From assembly GCF_004684055.1 (NCBI RefSeq), contig NZ_SRIB01000005.1, positions 1-64,000 of the forward strand: a stretch of 64,000 bases of DNA. Direction: 5' to 3'. The notes under the pieces were generated by a model. It had not been told where the DNA came from, did no database searches, and was given only the letters and a program-made list of their open reading frames with translations. The position numbers and the translations under genes are program-made. How positions within the stretch are numbered: position 1 is the first letter of the stretch; each line of letters begins with the position of its first letter. Below, piece by piece: positions 27,121 through 35,538 of this stretch. The DNA is from Soehngenia longivitae. GTDB lineage: Bacteria; Bacillota; Clostridia; Tissierellales; Tissierellaceae.

Positions 27121-29013
27121 ATGAAAAGAAAAGGTATAGTGTTGATTTTGGTATTTACCATGGTGCTAACAATGCTAGCTGGTTGTACAACAAATGAAGA
27201 ACCGACAACTCCGGAAGAACCGACAACAGAAGAACCAACTAGCGAAAAACCAACTAGCCCTACTGGTAGTTTAACAATTGGCAACACAACTGAATTGTCA
27301 GGGGACTGGGTTCCATATTGGCAAAATAATGCAGCAGATTATGATGTTTACAATTTCATAACAGCTTTATCAACAGTAGATATGACATTTGAAGGCGAAT
27401 ATTTGGTCAATGATACAGTAGTAGAAAAATATGAAACCACTGTAAATGACGATGGATCAAAGACTTATACATGGACTATCAAAGATGGTCTATTATATGA
27501 TGATGGTACGCCAATTACTGCAAAAGACTATGTAGCAAGTGTGCTTTTATGGTCATCTTCAGTAATAGGTGAGATGGGAGCAAATAATGACTATGGTTAT
27601 TACTTAAAGGGATGGAAAGAATATTCGACTGGAGCAACAAAAGAGTTCCCAGGGGTTAACCTAATTGATGATAAGACATTTGCCGTTACTATAGCTGCTG
27701 AAAACGTGCCATATTTCTTTGAACTTTACTTAGCAAAAGTCATACCAACTAAACTTTCATTCTGGACAGATGAAACTGTTGAAGTAAAAGATGATGGCAA
27801 TGGTGCATATCTCTCAGAAAACTTTACAAAAGAAAACTTTGAAGAAAGACTCAATTTAGCAAGAAGAGAAGTACCTAGACCTTCAACTGGACCATATGTA
27901 TTAAAGAGCTATGATGAAGCTGCTAAGACAGCAGTTTTGGAAGTAAATCCAAACTTCCCTGGCGATTATACTGGTCAAAAGCCATTAATTCAAACTGTGA
28001 TCTACAAAAAGGTAAACCAAGAGACAGCACTTGATGAATTAGCTACAGGCTCTGTAGATTTACTATCAGGTATGGCTAGTGGCGATGAAATAAATGCAGG
28101 GCTTGATTTAGTTGAACAAGGTGGATTTGCATATACTGATTATCCACGTTCAGGTTATGGTAAAATTCAATTCCAATGCGATCATGGGCCAACACAATTT
28201 GTTGAAGTTAGACAAGCTATAGCTCACTTAATTGATAGAAACGACTTTGCTAAGGCATTTACTGGTGGATTTGGTTCTGTAGTAAATGGCCCTTATGGTG
28301 AATCAATGTGGTTCTATCAAGAGACTAAAGCAGAATTAAATCAAAAATTAAATCAATATCCATACAGCCTTGAATCAGCAAAAGAATTGTTAGACCAAGC
28401 TGGATTCAATCTTGATGCAAATGGGAATCCATATGAATCAGGAATTAGATATAAGAAAATGGATGATGGTACTTTAATGCCATTAATCATTGAATGGGCA
28501 TCAAGTGAACAAAATGCAGTTTCTGATTTGCTAGTAGTTAAATTGCAAGAAAATCCAGATTTAGCAGCTGCTGGTATTCAAATAAATCAAACTGTAATGA
28601 CATTTACTGAATTGTTGAATTATCTATACAGGGATCCAACTCAAGGTGCAAAATACGGAGTGCCAACATATCATATGTTTAACTTAGCAACTAATTACAC
28701 TCCTGTATATGATCAATCAACAACATACACAACTGATCCAGTAATGTTTGAGCAAGGCTACAATACAAACTTTATTTTAGATGAAGAGCTAGATAGATTG
28801 TCTAAAGAAATGGTAAAAGTTGATCCTGAAGACAGAGAAACATTTAAACAAAAGTTTGTAGCATTTGCAGAAAGATGGAATTATTTGTTGCCAGATGTTC
28901 CATTGTATTCAAATATTTACCATGATTTCTACAATGAAAAATTAAAGGATTACAACATAAATTCATTAGTCGAAATTTCTAAAGCAATACTATACTCTTA
29001 TGTAGCTGAATAA
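27121..29013 (+). CDS. oligopeptide ABC transporter substrate-binding lipoprotein (OppA-like)
   Basis: The 630-residue family 5 solute-binding protein has a lipoprotein signal peptide (basic start, hydrophobic core, lipobox LAGC with Cys at 21). A flexible linker of PTTPEEPT-like repeats (about residues 24-47) follows, then the binding domain. AQAIAHLIDRNDFAKAF-like sequence (VRQAIAHLIDRN) is the usual family motif. It captures peptides outside the membrane for OppBCDF. A strong hairpin follows the gene, so it may be made in excess over the permease. GGGGG precedes the ATG. Confidence 0.92.
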   Translation: MKRKGIVLILVFTMVLTMLAGCTTNEEPTTPEEPTTEEPTSEKPTSPTGSLTIGNTTELSGDWVPYWQNNAADYDVYNFITALSTVDMTFEGEYLVNDTVVEKYETTVNDDGSKTYTWTIKDGLLYDDGTPITAKDYVASVLLWSSSVIGEMGANNDYGYYLKGWKEYSTGATKEFPGVNLIDDKTFAVTIAAENVPYFFELYLAKVIPTKLSFWTDETVEVKDDGNGAYLSENFTKENFEERLNLARREVPRPSTGPYVLKSYDEAAKTAVLEVNPNFPGDYTGQKPLIQTVIYKKVNQETALDELATGSVDLLSGMASGDEINAGLDLVEQGGFAYTDYPRSGYGKIQFQCDHGPTQFVEVRQAIAHLIDRNDFAKAFTGGFGSVVNGPYGESMWFYQETKAELNQKLNQYPYSLESAKELLDQAGFNLDANGNPYESGIRYKKMDDGTLMPLIIEWASSEQNAVSDLLVVKLQENPDLAAAGIQINQTVMTFTELLNYLYRDPTQGAKYGVPTYHMFNLATNYTPVYDQSTTYTTDPVMFEQGYNTNFILDEELDRLSKEMVKVDPEDRETFKQKFVAFAERWNYLLPDVPLYSNIYHDFYNEKLKDYNINSLVEISKAILYSYVAE

Positions 29014-29036
29014 TATAATTAAAAATTTAATATTTA

Positions 29037-29068
29037 TTAAGAAATAGGGGGTTACCCCTATTTCTTAA
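29037..29068 (+). terminator. intra-operon terminator between oppA and oppB
   Basis: TTAAGAAATAGGGG and CCCCTATTTCTTAA form a 14-bp perfect stem with a GTTA loop. It probably cuts transcription after oppA and lowers expression of the permease genes. Confidence 0.85.
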
Positions 29069-29151
29069 TCTAAAAGAATATTTTACCAATGTAAACCTAT
29101 AAATTCTATGATACTACGATTTGATAAAATTATATTTAAGGCGGGGGAAAA

Positions 29152-30138
29152 ATGATAAAGTACGTAGGAAAGCGAATCATGTATATGATATTAGTATTTT
29201 TTATCATGTCTATTGCACTCTTCTTTTTGTACAATTTGATTCCAGGAGATCCAGCGAGAGCTGAATTAGAACCTCTAAGAAACAAACTAACTGCAGAAGA
29301 GTATCAATACAGATATCAATTAGCAAGAGAAAGGTTAGGGCTTGACGATCCTATGCCTATTAGATATGCAAAGTGGATGAGTGGAGTTCTTCAAGGGGAT
29401 TTTGGTATGTCATCCATATACAAAGCACCTGTTAGAGAAGTAATAGTTAGTCCGATGAAAATTACGGTTTTTATTAATATATTTTCAATAATCATTACTT
29501 TAGCTATAACTATACCACTTGGTATATTTACGGCTGTTAAGAAAAATTCAATATTTGACAAATCAGTGCAAGTATTGACGATTGTTGGATATAGCATTCC
29601 TGTTTTTATAATTGCACTATTATTTATATATCTTTTTGCAGTAAGATTGGGATGGTTCCCAGTTAGTGGACTTAATACTCCAAACTTCTCAGGTACTGCA
29701 TGGGAAGAGTTTAAAGACACTATGTATCATTTAGCACTTCCATTAGGAGTACTGACAGTCGGATCATTAGGAGGATTAACAAGATATGTAAGAGCAGCAA
29801 TGATAGACGCACTAAGTATGGACTACATAAGGACTGCAAGAGCTAAAGGTTTAAAAGAAAGAGTGGTTATATTTTCCCATGCTTGGAGAAATGCATTACT
29901 TCCTGTCATAACCTTGATTATAAGTTGGCTTATGAGTGTATTTGCTGGCTCACTCGTAATTGAAAGGATGTTTAACCTAAAAGGTATGGGAGACTTTTAT
30001 ATATCAGCTTTGACTAATCAAGATTATAATGTAGCAATGGCAATCCAATTATTTTATATAATTCTTGCTCTACTTGGGAACTTACTATCTGATTTAAGCT
30101 ATGGTGTAGTCGATCCGAGAGTTAGAGTAAATAAATAA
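29152..30138 (+). CDS. oligopeptide ABC transporter permease OppB-like
   Basis: The 328-residue membrane protein has about six helices, an N-terminal helix followed by NLIPGDPARAELEP, and the EAA loop (RTARAKGLKERVV ... HAWRNALLPV) that contacts the ATPases. It forms half of the peptide channel together with the unusual OppC that follows 11 bp downstream. GCGGGGG precedes the ATG. Length is usual for OppB. Confidence 0.93.
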   Translation: MIKYVGKRIMYMILVFFIMSIALFFLYNLIPGDPARAELEPLRNKLTAEEYQYRYQLARERLGLDDPMPIRYAKWMSGVLQGDFGMSSIYKAPVREVIVSPMKITVFINIFSIIITLAITIPLGIFTAVKKNSIFDKSVQVLTIVGYSIPVFIIALLFIYLFAVRLGWFPVSGLNTPNFSGTAWEEFKDTMYHLALPLGVLTVGSLGGLTRYVRAAMIDALSMDYIRTARAKGLKERVVIFSHAWRNALLPVITLIISWLMSVFAGSLVIERMFNLKGMGDFYISALTNQDYNVAMAIQLFYIILALLGNLLSDLSYGVVDPRVRVNK

Positions 30139-30149
30139 GGAGGAGAACT

Positions 30150-31964
30150 ATGTCAAAAGATACAAATCAAAAGAAAAAAAAGCCTTCCCTCCTTAAGCGA
30201 TTATTTGGCGGGAAAAGTGACATGTCAATATATGAAGAAGAACTAGTCCAAAGCCCTTTCAGAACTATAATATCGAATTTTAAAGATAATAAAGTAGCTA
30301 TGACGGGCTTAATAGGGTTTTCTATTATACTTTTAATTGTCTTAATCGGACCATTTATATTTCCAATTACTACATCTTTTTCTGAAGTTTCTCAAATAAA
30401 CGTAGCACCTGGGCTAGATATGATGGATGTACCTGAAGAACTTCAGGGAAATATAAAGCAAATCTCTATTGGACCAACTTTTTCTGTTGGCATTTCAAAC
30501 AATGGAGATGTATATATATGGGGAAAAACGAAAATATCATCAGCTTTAGATGTTGCAAATATACCGGAAGATATGGGGAAAATAGTTCAAGTTTCTGCCG
30601 GGTTTGATCATATTATCTTTTTAAATGAAGATGGCAAATTATTCTTTTCAGGCAATAATAGGCAAAGGCAATCTACCCCTACTTATGAAGTTGAGAACCT
30701 CACTAATATAAAACAAATTGAAGCAGGTTATCAATCTTCTGTAGTAGTCACTGAAGATGGATATGTGTATTATTTTGGAAATTCAATGAACAATGATTAT
30801 AACGAGAAGAATCCATATCAAGGGCAAATTGATAAAGTTGCTACTACGTCTGATGGAGTTATTGGATTAACTAAATCAGGAGAAGTAGTATATCTAGGCA
30901 ATCAACAAAATGCATATACTAGATTTCCTGAAAATATGGGGAAAATAGTAGATATAGGGACAACTGCAAGCACTGTAGCTGCTGTCAATGAAAATGGAAA
31001 AGTTTTTGTATGGGGGAACATTTCAACTAATGGAGAAGGGAATCCTCCAGAATTAGACGAAAAAATTATTTCTATTCAAGGGGGAAGATACCACTATACA
31101 GCACTGACTGAAAGTGGAAGAATTGTTTCTTGGGGAGCTAATAATTATAAACAAACAGAAGTTCCACCAGAGCTAAAAGATGCAAAGGTTGTAAGCTATT
31201 TTACTGACTCTTATCAAAACTACGCAATTGATGAAAATAACAATCTTCATACTTGGGGATTAAAGGGATATCTTTTAGGCACTGATGAGCTTGGGAGAGA
31301 TATTTTTTCTAGGTTAATAAACGGTGGGAGGATGTCAGTCTTTATTGGAGCGGTTGCTGTTGTCATATCAACCATAATCGGTATTGTTGTAGGAAGCGTT
31401 TCTGGATTTGTCGGAGGAAAAGTAGATATGGTACTGCAAAGAATTTCAGAAATGGTTTCTTCATTACCTTTCTTACCATTTGCGATGATATTGTCTTCAC
31501 TGATTGGCAATAAAATACCTCCAAATCAAAGAGTATTTTTGATCATGGTAATCTTAGGACTTTTATCATGGCCAGGATTACAAAGACTTGTTAGAGCTCA
31601 AATACTATCGATTAGAGAACAAGAATATGTTACTGCTGCTAAATCAGTTGGTATAAAGCAAGTGAGTATCATTTTTAAACATATATTACCAAATGTTGTT
31701 TCTGTAATAATTGTTTCTGCAACTTTAGATTTTGCAACTAGTATGCTTACAGAAGCTACTTTATCCTACCTTGGATTTGGGGTACAAGCTCCTCAGCCAA
31801 CATGGGGAAATATGCTATATGGTGCTAACAATAGTATAGTTATTCAAAATTACTGGTGGAGATGGGTATTTGCTTCCATTATTTTAGGTGTATGCGTTAT
31901 TTGCATTAACTTAATTGGTGATGGATTAAGAGATGCGATTGACCCTAAATCTCAAGAACGTTAG
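30150..31964 (+). CDS. OppC-like permease with an inserted seven-repeat RCC1-like propeller
   Basis: The protein has 604 residues, about twice the usual OppC length. It has a cytoplasmic N terminus with the ordinary OppC start (SPFRTIISNFKDNKVAMTG), the first membrane helix (~50-72), and then an insertion at about 80-372. The normal OppC pattern resumes with LLGTDELGRDIFSRL (~375), five more helices, the EAA loop (TAAKSVGIKQVS) and PTWGNML. The insertion holds seven repeats of ~40 residues (starting near 102, 145, 187, 227, 265, 306, 346), most ending in a W/F/L-G strand such as VYIWG. This matches RCC1 repeats, where seven make a closed propeller. By topology it should sit outside the membrane, near OppA. 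No frameshift or junction is visible. GGAGGAG precedes the ATG. Confidence 0.9.
   Translation: MSKDTNQKKKKPSLLKRLFGGKSDMSIYEEELVQSPFRTIISNFKDNKVAMTGLIGFSIILLIVLIGPFIFPITTSFSEVSQINVAPGLDMMDVPEELQGNIKQISIGPTFSVGISNNGDVYIWGKTKISSALDVANIPEDMGKIVQVSAGFDHIIFLNEDGKLFFSGNNRQRQSTPTYEVENLTNIKQIEAGYQSSVVVTEDGYVYYFGNSMNNDYNEKNPYQGQIDKVATTSDGVIGLTKSGEVVYLGNQQNAYTRFPENMGKIVDIGTTASTVAAVNENGKVFVWGNISTNGEGNPPELDEKIISIQGGRYHYTALTESGRIVSWGANNYKQTEVPPELKDAKVVSYFTDSYQNYAIDENNNLHTWGLKGYLLGTDELGRDIFSRLINGGRMSVFIGAVAVVISTIIGIVVGSVSGFVGGKVDMVLQRISEMVSSLPFLPFAMILSSLIGNKIPPNQRVFLIMVILGLLSWPGLQRLVRAQILSIREQEYVTAAKSVGIKQVSIIFKHILPNVVSVIIVSATLDFATSMLTEATLSYLGFGVQAPQPTWGNMLYGANNSIVIQNYWWRWVFASIILGVCVICINLIGDGLRDAIDPKSQER
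30453..31259 (+). repeat. seven RCC1-like protein repeats inside oppC
   Basis: Coding repeats of about 120 bases each encode the pattern hydrophobic-x-G-x(5-8)-L-x-E-x-G-x-(V/L)-x-x-W-G. Example cores are SVGISNNGDVYIWG, IFLNEDGKLFFSG, VVVTEDGYVYYFG, GLTKSGEVVYLG, AAVNENGKVFVWG, ALTESGRIVSWG and AIDENNNLHTWG. They are diverged at both protein and DNA level, so this is not a recent expansion. Confidence 0.85.
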
Positions 31965-31976
31965 GGGGAAGAATAG

Positions 31977-32969
31977 ATGGCACTATTAGAAATTAGAGAT
32001 CTTCACACATTTTTTAAAACAAAAAGAGGCATAGTAAAAGCAGTAAATGGTGTAACTTATTCAATAGATCAAGGAAGAACTTTAGGGCTTGTTGGCGAAT
32101 CTGGAAGTGGGAAAAGTGTATCTGCAATGAGCATTATCAAGTTATTGGATGGTAATGGTTATATAGAAAGTGGAAAAATTATATTTGATGGTAAAAATTT
32201 AGCAGATGTACCTATTAGAGAAATGACTCATATAAGAGGGAATGATATTTCTGTTATTTTTCAAGAACCAATGACCTCTTTAAATCCAGTCTTTACTATA
32301 GAAAGGCAAGTAGCAGAGCCTTTTATAATACATCAGAAGATGAATAAAAAACAAGCTAATAAGGAAGTAGTAAATATGCTTTCTCTTGTTAAGATACCTA
32401 ATCCTGAGTCAGTTGCAAAACAATATCCACATCAACTATCAGGAGGTATGAGGCAGAGAGTTATGATAGCGATGGCTTTGGCATGTATGCCTAAACTGTT
32501 GATAGCAGACGAACCTACTACAGCTCTTGATGTTACAATTCAAGCACAGATATTGAAACTAATGAATGACCTTAAAGCCCAAATAGGTACATCGATTTTA
32601 TTTATTACTCACGACTTAGGAGTAATAAATCAAATGGCAGATGATGTTGCTGTAATGTATTGCGGGCAAGTAGTTGAGAAAGCACCAAGGAAAACAATTT
32701 TTGCAGATATTAGTAAATACATGCATCCTTATACTGAAGGGTTAATGTATTCTATTCCGAGGTTAGATACCGAAAAAGGGAAACGACTAGAAGCAATACC
32801 TGGTTCAGTGCCTCATCCATTGGATTTGCCAGTTGGATGTAAGTTCGCTCCAAGATGTAAATATGCTACTGACAAGTGCAAGAATGAAGAACCTGAACTA
32901 CACACAGTAGAAAGTGATCATCAAATTAGATGCTTTTATCCACAGAAAGGGGTGAGAGCGAATGCCTAA
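31977..32969 (+). CDS. oligopeptide ABC transporter ATPase OppD-like
   Basis: The 330-residue ABC ATPase has Walker A GESGSGKS (40-47), Q-loop FQEPMTSLNP, signature LSGGMRQR, Walker B LLIADEPTTALD and H-loop THD. The C-terminal oligo_HPY domain contains the four-Cys pattern (CKFAPRC, C, C) that in some homologues binds an Fe-S cluster. It powers peptide import with OppF. Unlike its partner it has no insertion. Its last 8 bases overlap oppF. Confidence 0.95.
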   Translation: MALLEIRDLHTFFKTKRGIVKAVNGVTYSIDQGRTLGLVGESGSGKSVSAMSIIKLLDGNGYIESGKIIFDGKNLADVPIREMTHIRGNDISVIFQEPMTSLNPVFTIERQVAEPFIIHQKMNKKQANKEVVNMLSLVKIPNPESVAKQYPHQLSGGMRQRVMIAMALACMPKLLIADEPTTALDVTIQAQILKLMNDLKAQIGTSILFITHDLGVINQMADDVAVMYCGQVVEKAPRKTIFADISKYMHPYTEGLMYSIPRLDTEKGKRLEAIPGSVPHPLDLPVGCKFAPRCKYATDKCKNEEPELHTVESDHQIRCFYPQKGVRANA

Positions 32970-34488
32970 AATAAAAGATGGTAAAAAAGTATTAATAAGA
33001 GTGGAAAATTTAAAACAGTATTTTCCTGTTAAAAAAGGAACTTTCTTTAGTCCTGAGCATTTGTTTGTTAGAGCCAATGAGGATATAACATTGGATATCT
33101 ATGAAGGAGAGACTTTTGGACTAGTTGGCGAGAGCGGATGTGGTAAGTCAACACTAGGAAGAACTTTACTCCAATTATATGATCAAACAGATGGAAGAAC
33201 ATTATATTATGGAAGAAGTATTGAAGATATAGCTCCTAAATATGTTCTGGAAACATATAAGAATTTAGACAGAGAAGTAAAAGAACTTCATCAGCTAAGG
33301 CGTAAGGAGAATGAAGACAGAGAAAATTATGAAAAATTAGCTGATGAAAGTGAAAAATACAAAGCATTAGAAAAATATCGTGAAATTGAGAAAAAAGCGA
33401 GAAATAAATATCTAGATATTGTTGAACTCATAGGAGGCTTTTTAGTTGCAGATGATTTTTCAGAGATTTCAAAAGTGCTAACAAGCCAATATGAAGTAAA
33501 AATACAAGCTAAAGAGATAAGAGACAAAATAAGGGAATTGATGATCAAAGTTGAGGAGAAAAAAGCAAAAGGGAAGTCAACTGATAGCGATAATGAAAAT
33601 ATTGATAAATTAAGAAAAGAACTGGAAAATAAAGATAAGATTATTGCTGATTACGAAACAGAGATTATCAATCTTAAAACTAAGTATAAAGATCATCCTG
33701 ACTTTGAAAAATATGAAAGCAAAAGAGACGATGGGATAAATTTAGCAAAATTAGATGAAGAAGAGATGAGAAAGCTCAGAAAAGATTTGCAACTCATATT
33801 CCAAGATCCTTATTCTTCTCTAAATCCTAGATTAACAGTAGGGCAGATTATATCAGAGGGTTTATTTGCGCACAATATGTTTCCTAAAAATAGTGAGCAA
33901 ACACAAGAATACATTTTATCCACTATGGAAAAATGTGGGCTAGCTCCTTATTTTGTCCATAGATATCCTCATCAATTCTCTGGTGGACAAAGACAAAGAA
34001 TTGGGATTGCTAGATCAGTTGCATTGAGCCCTAAGTTTATAGTATGTGATGAAGCTGTATCTGCACTAGATGTGTCTATACAATCTCAAATCATCAATCT
34101 ATTGATAGATTTAAAAGAACAAGAAAACTTAACATATTTGTTTATCAGTCATGATTTGAGTGTAATAAGATATATCAGTGATAGAGTTGGAGTAATGTAT
34201 CTAGGAAATATTGTTGAATTAGCTGATACTGAAGAAATATTTGAAAACATGATGCATCCTTATACTGAAGCACTGTTATCGGCAATACCAACTACTGACG
34301 CTGAAGGCACTAAAATAGAAGTGCTAGAAGGAGATATACCTAGCCCAATAAAGCCTCCTACTGGATGTAAATTCCATACAAGATGTAAGTATGCAACTGA
34401 AATTTGTTCACAAGTTCAACCTCAGTTCGAAGAAGCGAGACCAGGACATTTTGTTGCTTGTCATCATAAGTTGAATCAGAATAATTAA
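32962..34488 (+). CDS. OppF-like ATPase with a long coiled-coil insertion
   Basis: The ABC ATPase has 508 residues where OppF is usually ~310-340. Walker A GESGCGKST is at 56-64, but the Q-loop IFQDPYSSLNP only appears near 279-289. Residues ~92-262 between them are a highly charged, Lys/Glu-rich helical region with coiled-coil character. The rest is normal: signature SGGQRQ (340-345), Walker B IVCDEAVSALD, H397 in ISHD, and an oligo_HPY tail with four Cys. All catalytic motifs are intact, so the protein should be active. The insertion would extend from the nucleotide-binding domain into the cytoplasm. AAGGGGTGAG precedes the ATG. Confidence 0.92.
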   Translation: MPKIKDGKKVLIRVENLKQYFPVKKGTFFSPEHLFVRANEDITLDIYEGETFGLVGESGCGKSTLGRTLLQLYDQTDGRTLYYGRSIEDIAPKYVLETYKNLDREVKELHQLRRKENEDRENYEKLADESEKYKALEKYREIEKKARNKYLDIVELIGGFLVADDFSEISKVLTSQYEVKIQAKEIRDKIRELMIKVEEKKAKGKSTDSDNENIDKLRKELENKDKIIADYETEIINLKTKYKDHPDFEKYESKRDDGINLAKLDEEEMRKLRKDLQLIFQDPYSSLNPRLTVGQIISEGLFAHNMFPKNSEQTQEYILSTMEKCGLAPYFVHRYPHQFSGGQRQRIGIARSVALSPKFIVCDEAVSALDVSIQSQIINLLIDLKEQENLTYLFISHDLSVIRYISDRVGVMYLGNIVELADTEEIFENMMHPYTEALLSAIPTTDAEGTKIEVLEGDIPSPIKPPTGCKFHTRCKYATEICSQVQPQFEEARPGHFVACHHKLNQNN

Positions 34489-34505
34489 GAAATGATGTGA
34501 TTTAA

Positions 34506-34703
34506 TTGTTTTTTCAGAGTAAAATTGATCGTGCCTTTAAATGGTTAAATGAGAAAAACAATAAAGATGATAATGCAGAAGAAAAAGAGGATCTCGAATT
34601 AGAAAAAAAGGATATCTTGGCTATTATAATATCTGCAATTCTTGTTTTCTCACCCATTTTCATAGTATTAGGCTTAATCATATTTTTCGTATTAAGATTA
34701 TAA
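34506..34703 (+). CDS. small single-pass membrane protein at the end of the opp operon
   Basis: The 65-residue protein has a basic/acidic N-terminal half (RAFKWLNEKN, then EEKEDLELEKKD) and one C-terminal membrane helix (about residues 37-62). No family is recognised. The TTG start at 34506 is weakly supported by GATGTG at 34494-34499, which resembles the GAGGTG sites used elsewhere here. It lies 17 bases after oppF, before the operon terminator, so it is probably co-expressed. A role as an accessory subunit of the transporter is only an inference. Confidence 0.6.
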   Translation: MFFQSKIDRAFKWLNEKNNKDDNAEEKEDLELEKKDILAIIISAILVFSPIFIVLGLIIFFVLRL

Positions 34704-34729
34704 ATATCGGCACTTTGTGCCGATATTTA
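34701..34729 (+). terminator. terminator of the opp operon
   Basis: TAAATATCGGCAC and GTGCCGATATTTA form a 13-bp perfect stem with a TTT loop. Only a short T-rich tail (TTTAATTT) follows. Confidence 0.8.
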
Positions 34730-34731
34730 AT

Positions 34732-34760
34732 TTGACAATGATTAATATAAGAAATATAAT
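34732..34760 (+). promoter_or_regulatory. consensus promoter of the HAD phosphatase gene
   Basis: Perfect TTGACA (34732-34737) and perfect TATAAT (34755-34760) have a 17-base spacer. They lie immediately after the opp terminator and 53 bases before the next start codon. Confidence 0.85.
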
Positions 34761-34812
34761 ATCACAAAGCCTAGATTATGAATTAACTCATGGATTTAAA
34801 GGAGTGATTGTA

Positions 34813-35538
34813 ATGAGTCATATTGCAGCATTTTTTGATATTGATGGAACAATATTTAGAAAGTCTTTAATGATAGAGCATTTTCGAAAATTAATTGCTT
34901 TTGAAATAGTGAGCCCAGAAATTTGGTATGCTAAGATTGAAAAGGCATACCTAGATTGGGAAAAGAGATATGGGGATTTCGAGGAATATCTTGAGATACT
35001 TGCGGAAGTATACGTACAAGAATTAAAAGGCATAAAAAAAGATTATATTGAGCTTATCGCAAAGCATGTAATAGAGTTAAACTGGGATATGGTGTATAAA
35101 TATTCAAGAAGGCAAATTGAATGGCACAAAGAAAAGGGTCATTATATATTTTTTATTTCGGGTAGTCCAGATTTTTTAGTATCGGAGATGGCAAATAAAT
35201 ATGGAGCTACTGAGTATAGGGGATCTGTGTATTTGGTTGATGAAAACAATTGTTTTACAGGTGAACTGATCAAGATGTGGGATTCTGAAAGTAAAGAAAA
35301 AGCCCTCAGTGAAATAATCGGGAAATATGACGTAAATCTACCTGAGAGCTTTGCTTATGGCGATACATCTGGAGACTATTCTATGCTAAAACTAGTAGGA
35401 AATCCTATAACTATAAATCCAAATCTAGAACTTTTGAATATGATTAAAGATGATGAGTCTTTATCTGAGAAAATTCAAATAATAGTTGAAAGAAAGAATG
35501 TCATATACAAATTGACATCCGATGTTGAAATCATTTAA
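34813..35538 (+). CDS. HAD-IB family phosphatase
   Basis: The 241-residue HAD hydrolase has motif I DIDGT (D9, D11), motif II in FISGSPDF and motif III/IV GDTSGDYSML. This is the IB (SerB-like) branch with a helical cap. Substrates of this branch include phosphoserine and other phosphomonoesters; this one is not assigned. The ATG at 34813 follows AAAGGAG. The frame is open upstream to 34717 but that would run through the promoter. Its end overlaps the converging helicase gene by 8 bp. Confidence 0.88.
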   Translation: MSHIAAFFDIDGTIFRKSLMIEHFRKLIAFEIVSPEIWYAKIEKAYLDWEKRYGDFEEYLEILAEVYVQELKGIKKDYIELIAKHVIELNWDMVYKYSRRQIEWHKEKGHYIFFISGSPDFLVSEMANKYGATEYRGSVYLVDENNCFTGELIKMWDSESKEKALSEIIGKYDVNLPESFAYGDTSGDYSMLKLVGNPITINPNLELLNMIKDDESLSEKIQIIVERKNVIYKLTSDVEII

